Source: Nocardia veterana NBRC 100344
Lineage (GTDB): Bacteria; Actinomycetota; Actinomycetes; Mycobacteriales; Mycobacteriaceae
DNA: 64,000 bases
Direction: 5' to 3'
Assembly (NCBI RefSeq): GCF_000308855.1
Contig: NZ_BAGM01000096.1
Span: 62,001 to 126,000, forward strand
A program made the position numbers and the translations under genes. Of the stretch, positions 62,401 to 64,000 are shown piece after piece (the first letter of the stretch is position 1; the number at the start of each line of letters is the position of its first letter). The notes below the pieces were generated by a model. The model was not told the origin of the DNA. It searched no databases and saw only the letters and a program-made list of their open reading frames with translations.

Positions 62401-64000
62401 TGCGAGCCCAGGTGTCGAGGCGCTGGATGTCGTCGACCAGCCTCGCGATCGGCACCATGTGGTCGAACTCGCGTCCGGCCGCGAGGATTTCCGGTGTCGC
62501 GCAGTATTGTTCGCGCCAGCCGTCCAGCACGTGGCGGAGCCACCGGTCGTCCGCCTCCGCGCCGCGCTCGATCTCGAGCTTTCGCGCCAGATCGCGCCGC
62601 ATCTCCCGGTACCTCGAGAACCATGCTTCCCAGTCGGGTGAGCCGGTGCGCAGCAGTTCCTCGGGAGCGATGTTCTCGGGCGCAAGCAGGTCCGACAGTT
62701 CCCGCAGCAGGTCGGCGCGGCGCTCGGTGGCGTAGTGGGCGACCGCCAGCCGGGCGGCCGGATCCGTCTCGTCGGTTGCGATGTCACTGTGCGTCAGTCC
62801 GTTTCGCGCCCGGTCGAAGATCCTGGCCTGCTGGGAGGTGAGGCCTCCCAGGATGTACGAGTCGTCCGACGGCCTGCTGCCGATGTGCCCGGACGGTTCA
62901 GTGCCGTCGGAGTCGTTCTCGGGTCCCGTGTCGAGCCAAGTGAGAAACGGCAGTGTGCGATCGGTGTGGTTGAGATAGGTCTCGAGGAGATCGGCGAGGA
63001 CCATGTGGCTGTAGGGCCGGGCATAATCCAGGGCGTGGCCGCCTTCATGCTGGATCAAACGGTAGAACGGCCTGACCTCCGAACCTCGGCGATGCAACCC
63101 GCTCTCGACGAATCCCTCCCGCATCGTCCGGTAGCGGTCCGCGTCGAGGAGCCGATGCGCGTTGACCTTGATGATGCTGCCGGGGCTGCCGTCCGGGTAG
63201 GTCGTCGGGACCGTGCGCCCGGCCCTGTCCTTGTTCGGCAGTTCGCTCGGGTCGACCACCCGCACTTCGCGGATATTGATGTGCGGATAGCGCGTATACA
63301 GGTCATCGACGGCGCGCGCGATCTCGCGCAGCGCTTCGGGATCCGCGCCCGGGAGATCGAACCCGGAAACCCGTTCCAGCCGCGGCCATTTGGCCGTCAA
63401 TTCGGCGGCGACGACAGCCGGGTCGACGCCGTCCCACGCCAGGGGCGCGGCCTCCTCCGAGGGGCGGCCGCCGATCAGGCCGCGGGGGTGCTCGGGCCCG
63501 TGTGCCGCGGGGTCCGCAGACACGGTTCGGGGGTCGGCTTCGCGGGTGAGTATGCCGGTGAGCCAGTCGGCGAAGTCGGACTGGCCCCGCGCCATCGCTT
63601 GGAAATCGACATCGTGGGGTAGCCCCCGCGGGCGGCCCGACACGAAGGTGAGCACCGACGCTGCGAAGGTCCGAATGGTCGCGTCACTGCCTCTCGACAT
63701 GAGCGGCGCCTGATACAGCAGGTACACCGCGTCGGCGAAACGCCCCAGCGCGTCGACCGAGATATTCGCCGACCTCTGCTCGGCGAATTCGGCCAGGACG
63801 ACAAGTGCGGCATCGAAGATCACCCGTTGATCGGCAGGCCATGCGGTCTCGATCACGAATCGGCCGTCGGCGAACGCGCTCAGACTGTTGCCGTCGACCC
63901 GGGTACCGTCGGGCAATCGCACTGTGTTCCGCAGCGTCGCTTCTCCCGGCGCCTCGTCGTCCAGCCGCGCTCGGATCACGCGGCCGATGGCCTCGGCGGT
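44480..64000 (-). CDS. Giant modular protein of at least 6,506 residues (N-terminus off the window)
   Basis: One uninterrupted leftward frame of 6,506 visible codons, from the right edge to TAA at 44480. In protein order: unknown N-terminal part (to 63,485); zincin-like HEGGH domain; long helical module A; beta-rich domain; second zincin-like HEFVH domain; alpha/beta-hydrolase-like and helical part; disordered part; three XRE-type HTH units; M3-type oligopeptidase with HEFGH; helical module B; amidase-signature enzyme; papain-like Tox-PL domain; two tandem repeats; helical module C. Linkers of the form IG[SAG]RPx[DE] separate most 5' modules. No membrane helix is apparent. Multi-enzyme layout and Tox-PL/zincin domains suggest a polymorphic-toxin-like effector, but the start and any secretion domain are not visible. 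GC falls from about 75 % in parts of the 5' half to about 50 % near 46 kb. Confidence 0.9.
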   Translation of the reverse strand, partial: TAEAIGRVIRARLDDEAPGEATLRNTVRLPDGTRVDGNSLSAFADGRFVIETAWPADQRVIFDAALVVLAEFAEQRSANISVDALGRFADAVYLLYQAPLMSRGSDATIRTFAASVLTFVSGRPRGLPHDVDFQAMARGQSDFADWLTGILTREADPRTVSADPAAHGPEHPRGLIGGRPSEEAAPLAWDGVDPAVVAAELTAKWPRLERVSGFDLPGADPEALREIARAVDDLYTRYPHINIREVRVVDPSELPNKDRAGRTVPTTYPDGSPGSIIKVNAHRLLDADRYRTMREGFVESGLHRRGSEVRPFYRLIQHEGGHALDYARPYSHMVLADLLETYLNHTDRTLPFLTWLDTGPENDSDGTEPSGHIGSRPSDDSYILGGLTSQQARIFDRARNGLTHSDIATDETDPAARLAVAHYATERRADLLRELSDLLAPENIAPEELLRTGSPDWEAWFSRYREMRRDLARKLEIERGAEADDRWLRHVLDGWREQYCATPEILAAGREFDHMVPIARLVDDIQRLDTWARTVEAVEAELDRRAADLSGLLGRAHGLLRAATDFRAHGELVPILGAALATAERLAAERQRLERQARELFTLGRAVAEDERTSFDAWNRRLRVAARRYQVSTSDSWHGMTLLHARLRWLAAAAEDPEHELAADIDELRLLADRAQAAVERYDRTHLLNADLDAALDLADRTLTGVPAATDGATWQLSQFPDFASFADRLAAVRDDVAHRRQRAVVALRDDPRGEDEIARASARLGRIDTVTAAFDEAAHRKTLGRVNLIRRMNEHLRHYPLDRRMARGELEPELAVVLEACRVSAAALPDDGWAERSPAQVRRHVDEWRRDGEPAQLVQQGERYLSLRLLAEAFEDDNPWNNWHRWLIGHAPTLEQLIHARMTAEEQRATTYARLRELATSGELDLSRWRSLPELRKALHRRVNEELRWLSSVLGAEAPAALHQLIDAPGDTVSVASLETAVIEATRLLPSGRPQDLTAHRRAEHCLDVISAVDAIDHIDDQTAELDKFDADLDAWLDKAMDTVGRAGGLAIEPDEPSGTIGARPSDEPGGASENGAAGVFSPGMSAAEVRAAVAGAWTDPEGAPVEYPPELTNVAALLVDYALQGSGEYGVRITSSTTSTGPGYTVRGSVGGLHVPASYQPLIDNWGGEIFADFEWTDPGDGSAATWSARLWGDRKRFERLSATLPAQLADSIPGFPAQQTLPALTEALQTASTGKGVGRGGGGLGIESRDGRLRVRVGDGAAFLLGTPGAYEQTIAPGDPQGPSGFIGSRPHDPAIPPIDRIEQLERRPGVTIERLTFADGYQTIRETYDDVWEAVVKWTDTLIGRSVGAPVGEIRMEPPRYHVLYRDWLAVRPRAVPHALDRLAIYEAITGQRTGLAEVFVRGAGRRRVWRDHHIPRQTIIDIGRRVSMLGDMLWQLPFPDAVVNTALERQQEAMDALREIAAHAGKPLFAIGLDDAAKAKTRLVETFKLKHPYIEVSGFDSPYVLESAVEQILGKLDVLLDKYRYTPGFRKLMTNIRVLRVDFLGSTVRAEAGFRGDRHTDPFEGTKVTFDLRWASDRELGEEGAREKASWGAKTTDGQPYADTALHEFVHAIDHASKYELSNNLLTVLREAHSKLKQHGLIDSFEEWLGRLPGNAYYPHLTEVRARRKALVVGFMDAEIGGTYVGTPQWVIHEYVTDLRPPEINRNTRIGTKADYSVGSRPSDTPDGLIGARPSDSEPGTPRQIDHTHAWWTGMPDDVRPPNEEVADFAARHGYTLSQATMVWEYRNELGALPGIPTVARRQANEWVARSATHPDARLLSALPAIPQSGVPAPAQTLRHAEFATGEYEFVLGADPEWADRVVYLALDRAAHPVAEYFGTAVELARHIRQLTPGLRVSVVAWRRGPAGDDAEAQQARGQLLRRQILADNHYRSLVNPAPADVTVVAAGGGCLAATATGLSHLDGLHGVVLADPRPGAGSPADPNLGAPVRILSSEPTGEWFSAGAAAALFRAASPTESSAQARERGRANSAVAAEFVYPGGDSGTWARLPELLGDVDGMAANVRSGINDAKISRVMRSEGPDSVAALVADAVTMARNWADEHDLVLPHTYSADVSDPDRAEVTLSFGDLGAQPALPADLADLIPPGRPARKILTFVFDVTDDPATLAAQAVAAAARFAWAGHRYGSDQVAMLAHLRFRRSGADDTESPEILARRLVRRLDALQGMRQWPATLWVEGSRETRLIVAEMIRADADEAAGEAAVAPPHDDSVISGDPRTLVGDLWPELRQWELQYRTEAETLDRELAGDLPAGRRPALRQRRDHVRDLARGIATAAGRYADAQHRHDAARARTPAESLSDARSPEELARHNADVTELIQASRQHHHVAGKIMMLHDAHTALAALEPFHADRLHTDPPLRLDCSDPETYAMIVVPTPVHDDRTRPEPERLYRAFGEPDATGQFPLPYGLAEDPAHGHPDRMRWLRTRQFLADLRRGERGLSEEALTDHIEAHHTALRRLRTVLRGHFDYPAAPDGPEGMIGSRPAEHQELSWRAELLLAAGALGVDPGFAAPGTRGRRQLEQLRDGALRAFSRERRAAGDPRLTGDPDAVLTVAEMETTLAQLESDPLADGQQRAVGRQWRNAHRLLTATDELDRPTGIAPPGEHVLDRLAAAIELWRTATGADSYREANKAAYYPEYVATSLDAVDASTCRALLHRYDELDSALVALGRTWNERRDGSGSDAVLDAVTGGVWQHVFAGLEPATLHTLPATIDTVVSALRPFVYGLDELSTALLRAYALLDLERRFLDKLVPSLRARADRLDESPAGAREESAGRDDGDVSPTGHIGSRPSSDDLGGIGARPWHERIAAGHPSDDRATGSRGRVDSPDVAWLTSVLGPLARHFDISGDKAVLVDRTEGALATELLPLWHRLGALAAEFENRGLGHWYERTMLELKPIVRQGNSGDTRARPEGLGAPRARNGSAGLIDGRSQDDSPEREPDATDTSGTTAAVGERELPTPWSMRRAVAESRPVSRESRGGEGHIASRAEPGVRPKATPWSAAAGSEGVGARPHDSVDGSGREAVPHPHGFERVESWLRALRVALPHRHEEIDAILMSPAGASNAIAELRTLMRREPEVRRLYAALAQHFFPALGTMREPVVGTALRFFREQAGFTPGGFAHRLGVLEVTVAHRESSQRLPPATAAWQSHLRMLAAGTGPVDDGAEVGACLGALRARVGLPMRYVAEKMDVAPEVVADLEAGRRWPKRPEVEAYLRALTPGKPRFPEGYRHVGEYLRFLRADAGVPLAEAARRAGMSKAMVVNRESGRAHLAPEFVGLYLREYGQDTVTPVEIAELSGLPQPVTGPRTGVAPLDWVFPGVAGTGPLDEYMAVSHLSGPDGRIGSRPNDHDQQLGRDGVRANSSPPSPSEIEKIWRQRRSAGNRLRAVATRLGLAPFEPGPDSLARMRERAQDARESLAPLLGVASSELEVRLHLEEPMKRLQGYLRSLDEVGWSRMAGVAPAALRTWIVGAMHLERDTQEATARAIEGDRTLTEALPARRAAAAAALTRLTGTTKPTAEPAGADGDPMAELRRLSAAAGEETARLADAVVEYLEASTLVHHTAEYLELQQRARRYGDHANPLLNRTGPFGLPRLDLVEVSDIVPAAKRAVELWLTDIADLVEMIGNPGRWTFDQIFDRYCAAGSQVRPVFNAVRIIDASDPNSHAGIRGAWAALCQIVAEARHRVLTDAELGGWIVDMYERRAELNLGPRKLALLERVHVEFRAAGAGLADADRAVIARIDARLEQLKSRFQVNKANALDAAAVPVAEHELAGLPTDHPRIVAAGDGRFLLQLEKMTTGSWQPLLRLLENRAVRKRVHRTATQLCRGGRYDNTEIVVEMIGLRAERAALLGYPHHAAFIADQEPVAPEVASTVLQKLTPHIAAAARREIREAATVAGEDHLEPWDIDHALATAAARRGGIDDQVVGRYLELNQVLVQGIFQLYQSLFGVEFTERRDIPTNHADVRVIAVTDSDGAEIGLLLFDPYQRPGKKGGQITYPVMDRFGPLGRIPISMICMNIAKPRDNADVTLLTWPETEGLFHEFGHGLNDLLGEGVNVVSDRRLPRTWTEGVGELGGVLALQFLPKYAFHYETGDPAPPAILEHIRDSAREYRGLELARLMAFAQLDLAWHRLTPSEVPVYGDLATKVEEFENNVLVAAGLGLPTVLGVGPLQLFGHMFEADYHATYYSYLWNKVLACTVGDEVERLVDEAGGFTRAVGEWLYDNIFRHQELLLTDVIARFLNPDSDLRPYLEANGLVEPQIDPEEPEERSDREPRPGGPEGLIGSKPFEGPESQTGAETSDLVPPLPRHRQDESRIRLEVARRAWERAMQLRQQVADRLQPDDADAGKLTRAGSPAWAARLTRHRRLRDDLIDMLGIELDAAVDDAWIQHVVRQRQEQGLAVPELVATSEAFAESCSVTSLVEKIHRLSAWAEAVQAVETSLMREAAEAMRLIAMPLAALHGIKSAAAGFRPLGALIPVIDSALAAVVQATEPVHRLASEADALYAVGTRTEEYEQVLRSAETSRQEIFSAASQYGLAAWDSRAGVMLLLERLRRLLAVARSSGDEAQVAEVRRLMQRTTTIAQLEDTTHLLNEDLAAVVEHVTSARADVAATGGEIRNPVREQSSSARLRRRLAAMREAVVGQRRTAFMALLDGLGSEFGVQLPVLDELGWGGSELIRLMNSQATKSARLAATIRILRGIARANSLLGRIDTVIAALNEAGLRRNDRYRVIVDAATRTADRSVDIGRYDADLDEWLDSILEIAEVTGDPFFARPSSSDSTAPAVDLERADIETLQRAMTDAATTSVRLTEGYIHRIRLSDSTYPPLNAVIAVNPNALADAERLDAERRAGIVRGPLHGVPVIVKDSIDVEGMPTTAGSDALRNSYPVRDAEVVRRLRLAGAVIIAKANMTELGDCMSSLMPAGYSAVGGRGHNPYSPSATTGSSSSGPAAVVGAGLAAAAIASETSGSIVSPAVWQSVIGFKPIDLLDTDGMVPGASSLDTLGVMTRSVRDAAILITVLTGLDPAIATTDSPADRAGTDYTAALSTGALHGCRIGVVGAPDNLAGAHAVLRALGATLNPVDVHNADLPPLLFPWEFKRDINRYLDRLPPNAPIRSLSEMIRYLEVTEGAAAYGWDHLAHAEAIDLTDPEVLAEYHIHRDRVIGTARERLDAAFDAVGADVLLFPQDATVQLSGRARYPAITLRIGYNPRTGEPLGMTLVGRPGTEAALLAYANDYEEAAQVWRPPSEINPALFTQPEFPIGQQKSPETQLVDCFRQCMRRVRERTGRTDLGHLRPGEIGLRGVFPLSAQRATGGRFREIESWDSLERRVLALPPGAIAVVAWQLVDPDHNRISLSDSGPGSHFVTLGHSRNRPGTVEYFDPDGDEFVYTADRRPPQLQVHDRRLVAVLYNSEGDVQDLPGPLALPMFPGAGTDSGVPSSEPEEQPAVRAADPASVSLAELLAVGEPDNELLLRRLQGLDGQYGRLIFTVTRAGYTVAENPSMPRDTGVVRHVQGLVFSGTLEDPERGLVVWWPEFFIEFDRDDKIVVRVSASGVNHRGKYPVEVYSSFFARLDDEFFGPAADRMEFAPEIEASVLVAGEPGIRWNDADGVFALTVERLYEGAEAIFTDASPSDRRRVAEFLGRLERSGAAGSLPADVLNLTGDDPDLGRRLLIASGVAVVRDYAAYMATEPSQRRANPESMTTPYLVPPAVGTAADLSFRELLTHSEPYNGLLVGVGLEEGRYGPYWVKGARARYRAEWWFETALGENSTTRSYTPAVSAIVIGGEIFDENGDSVGLLTFDIEMDEDGHIVVTDESTLDENVSDNGFYEAFSARLEADFRRRGVDKIVVWSITEYGAAAMRDESARWSDNLDQLYGSAESIRRAAAALRRRSTPADRELLDEILHRFSGLSADFPTPRELSELAGDNPGLGRDLVVVTPCCIVKELRPNDVDARSAMVRWAEAEIERLRQSLRGLLGRLSAHPAHLVSPETATSENWLTQYREVSDELKRLLGSENGRVSDHWIAQAAARVRSIGAPTPEFAAATDRFDMLEPATQLINRIRRLERWTRTVGAAEAELTQHTQQLHRSLARAFGLTSAARALRFPRTLSATLETAVARAAEDASSLRRIKYRVQHLYRLGATVVEAEHQRDSLVWTRGDFSDAFREVGSEFLDLRLASFVLQDRLRRAGADTADSEQLRDLIRDAGTLTASDEAVHRLSGDLEYLLTQDRSEASAGRQPAVTATDAVPSSGRLDAALVPIWDALVARRRTLLAALENPGSRFDLDLTSLGEGRAGARELAWLNDLRERMLAEEMSTEQIALLERVIDTTRLVMRTTTQLSGMAAVAAALAEAEQRIRLPGVSDENEKERWAKYRNRLLTAIEPLRDTASRMGGTEPELREALTVIMTEVDADGTSRRAIDEFRELASEFGIRLTAALAAASCLPGLE
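44483..45960 (-). other. Giant protein: C-terminal helical module C
   Basis: About 490 residues, helical. YREVSDELKRLLGSENGRVS, RIRRLERWTRTVGAAEAELT and the following AVHRLSGDLEYLL parallel modules A and B. The protein ends AALAAASCLPGLE. Confidence 0.6.
45970..47465 (-). other. Giant protein: tandem pair of ~240-residue repeats
   Basis: Repeat 1 runs from about 47,465 to 46,770, repeat 2 from 46,685 to 45,970. Both start L-x-E-L-L-x3-x-E-P-x-N-x-L-L, both have a D-x2-x-I-V-V strand followed by a Y-x-x-F-x-A-R-L helix, and both end with G-D-[ND]-P-x-L-G-R. The core vaguely recalls GNAT-like domains seen in other actinobacterial toxins. Confidence 0.55.
47560..48040 (-). other. Giant protein: papain-like Tox-PL domain
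   Basis: Cys in LVDCFRQCMRRV (48005-48007), His in GSHFVTLGHS (47738-47740) and Asp in VEYFDPDGDEF (47684-47686), in that order with Tox-PL spacing. Such domains deamidate or cleave host proteins in known toxins. Confidence 0.75.
48055..49485 (-). other. Giant protein: complete amidase-signature (AS) enzyme
   Basis: Catalytic Lys in GVPVIVKDSIDVEG (49232-49234), Ser-rich loop ATTGSSSSGPAAVVG and nucleophile Ser in ASETSGSIVSPAVWQSVIGF (48920-48922) form the AS Lys-Ser-Ser triad. The C-terminal part (ADVLLFPQDATV; GEPLGMTLVGRPGTEAALL) is also present. It would hydrolyse an amide. Confidence 0.88.
49500..50895 (-). other. Giant protein: helical module B
   Basis: About 460 residues parallel to module A: LRDDLIDMLGIELDAAVDDA, KIHRLSAWAEAVQAVETSLM, DTTHLLNEDLAAVVEHVTSA and the end IGRYDADLDEWLDSILEIAE. 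Confidence 0.6.
51040..53230 (-). other. Giant protein: complete M3-type oligopeptidase domain
   Basis: About 700 residues. The zinc site is LFHEFGHGLNDLL (ligands encoded at 51692-51706), with the third-ligand Glu 28 residues after the first His in LPRTWTEG, aligned with the VPRDFVE of thimet/Dcp peptidases. The C-terminal YHATYYSYLWNKVLAC matches the substrate-binding end of M3 enzymes. N-terminal helices are also present, so the domain looks complete. Confidence 0.85.
53815..54730 (-). other. Giant protein: three XRE-type helix-turn-helix units
   Basis: Three successive units share the pattern [FL]R-x3-G-x9-G-x9-RE: RFFREQAGFTPGGFAHRLG, LGALRARVGLPMRYVAEKMD and FLRADAGVPLAEAARRAGMS. The spacing (about 70-75 residues) fits three HTH domains in a row. 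They could bind DNA or serve as protein-binding helices. Confidence 0.65.
56400..58770 (-). other. Giant protein: alpha/beta-hydrolase-like part and helical region
   Basis: A strand-helix-strand pattern, VYLALDRAAHP, LRVSVVAWRRGP, DVTVVAAGGGCLAATATGLS and GVVLADPRPG, resembles the core of alpha/beta hydrolases (DUF1023-like), but the elbow position carries Cys, not Ser. The second half is helical with a His-rich RQHHHVAGKIMMLHDAH. Confidence 0.4.
58840..60130 (-). other. Giant protein: zincin-like domain 2
   Basis: About 430 residues. YIEVSGFDSPYVLESAVEQI parallels domain 1 (VSGFD), and TALHEFVHAIDHASKYELS has the HExxH encoded at 59153-59167. The C-terminal part, WVIHEYVTDLRPPEINRNTR, could supply a further ligand. 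Flanked by GFIGSRPHDP and VGSRPSD linkers. Confidence 0.7.
60145..60785 (-). other. Giant protein: beta-rich domain of unknown function
   Basis: About 210 residues between two IGxRP linkers, with strands such as YGVRITSSTTSTGPGYTVRG, EIFADFEWTDPGDGSAATW and RLRVRVGDGAAFLLG and a GRGGGG loop. No family recognised. Confidence 0.5.
60830..62830 (-). other. Giant protein: helical module A
   Basis: About 660 residues, nearly all helical and rich in Ala, Arg, Glu and Leu. It includes LARKLEIERGAEADDRWLRH, RLDTWARTVEAVEAELDRRA and ALATAERLAAERQRLERQAR, and ends KFDADLDAWLDKAMDTVGRA. Similar order and spacing of motifs recurs in modules B and C. Confidence 0.6.
62895..63440 (-). other. Giant protein: zincin-like domain 1
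   Basis: Begins with RLERVSGFDLPGADPEALRE and contains LIQHEGGHALDYARPYSH; the HExxH ligands are encoded at 63036-63050. This is a metallopeptidase active-site helix of the Tox-zincin kind. The third ligand is not assigned. It is flanked by GLIGGRPSEE and GHIGSRPSDD linkers. Confidence 0.7.

Noticed and set aside
50960..63490. IGSRP linkers considered as a DNA repeat or CRISPR-like array
   Set aside because: Spacing is irregular (tens of bases to several kb) and conservation is at the protein level with variable codons, so it is a peptide motif.
44480..64000. Giant frame considered as a polyketide or peptide synthetase
   Set aside because: No ketosynthase (DTACSS), adenylation or carrier (DSL) motifs were found; the recognisable domains are peptidases, an amidase and toxin-type units.

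Overview
The window is high-GC actinobacterial chromosome and looks most like Nocardia or a close relative. The evidence is an MCE-family protein, a CYP51 of exactly 451 residues followed by a short-chain dehydrogenase, a ChoD-type cholesterol oxidase, F420-type (LLM) oxidoreductases, a SigB/SigF-like sigma factor, a DUF5313 protein and a conservon-type P450. The genus is an inference; there is no rRNA or other marker gene here. I saw no tRNA, rRNA, CRISPR array, insertion sequence or phage gene.

Layout. 0-7 kb: the start of a CobW-type GTPase, a secreted cell-wall amidase whose reading frame is broken in its Pro/Ala-rich tail, a small secreted protein, a coupled galT-galK pair, a short-chain dehydrogenase (SDR) and a PaaI-type thioesterase. 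7-15 kb: a divergent TetR/quinone-oxidoreductase pair, an LLM oxidoreductase, an NmrA-like reductase, two small stress-type membrane proteins (HdeD- and GlsB-like), an orphan MCE protein and an unusual coiled-coil/membrane protein. 15-23 kb: a leftward, tightly overlapping four-gene redox operon (diiron-like hydrolase, ferredoxin-NAD(P)H reductase, Baeyer-Villiger-type flavoprotein, SDR), diverging from a TetR regulator with a perfect palindromic operator between them, then cyp51 and a coupled SDR. 23-32 kb: a general-stress and carbon block with a SigB/F-like sigma factor, a Rho-N-domain protein, CsbD, DUF6328, an AraC regulator, cholesterol oxidase, GH15 glucosidase and catalase. 32-44 kb: a serine beta-lactamase-like hydrolase, a cytosolic AmiC-like binding protein, a 12-helix membrane protein, OhrR-, TetR- and MarR-type regulators each with visible operator-like repeats, an acyl-CoA dehydrogenase, a berberine-bridge-type flavin oxidase, a secreted alpha/beta hydrolase and a degenerate P450 preceded by a coupled 20-codon leader ORF.

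From 44,480 to the right edge, nearly one third of the window, a single uninterrupted leftward reading frame of at least 6,506 codons encodes a giant modular protein; its start lies outside the window. I can recognise two HExxH zincin-like domains, three XRE-type helix-turn-helix units, a complete M3-type oligopeptidase, a complete amidase-signature enzyme, a papain-like Tox-PL domain, a tandem pair of ~240-residue repeats and three copies of a long helical module. Most domain boundaries in the 5' two thirds are marked by a recurring linker of the form I-G-[SAG]-R-P-x-[DE]. The architecture recalls polymorphic toxins, but having a complete M3 peptidase and a complete amidase in one chain is very unusual. 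I consider this the most likely undescribed system in the window. The 3' (C-terminal) half has clearly lower GC than the 5' half, which suggests mosaic assembly.
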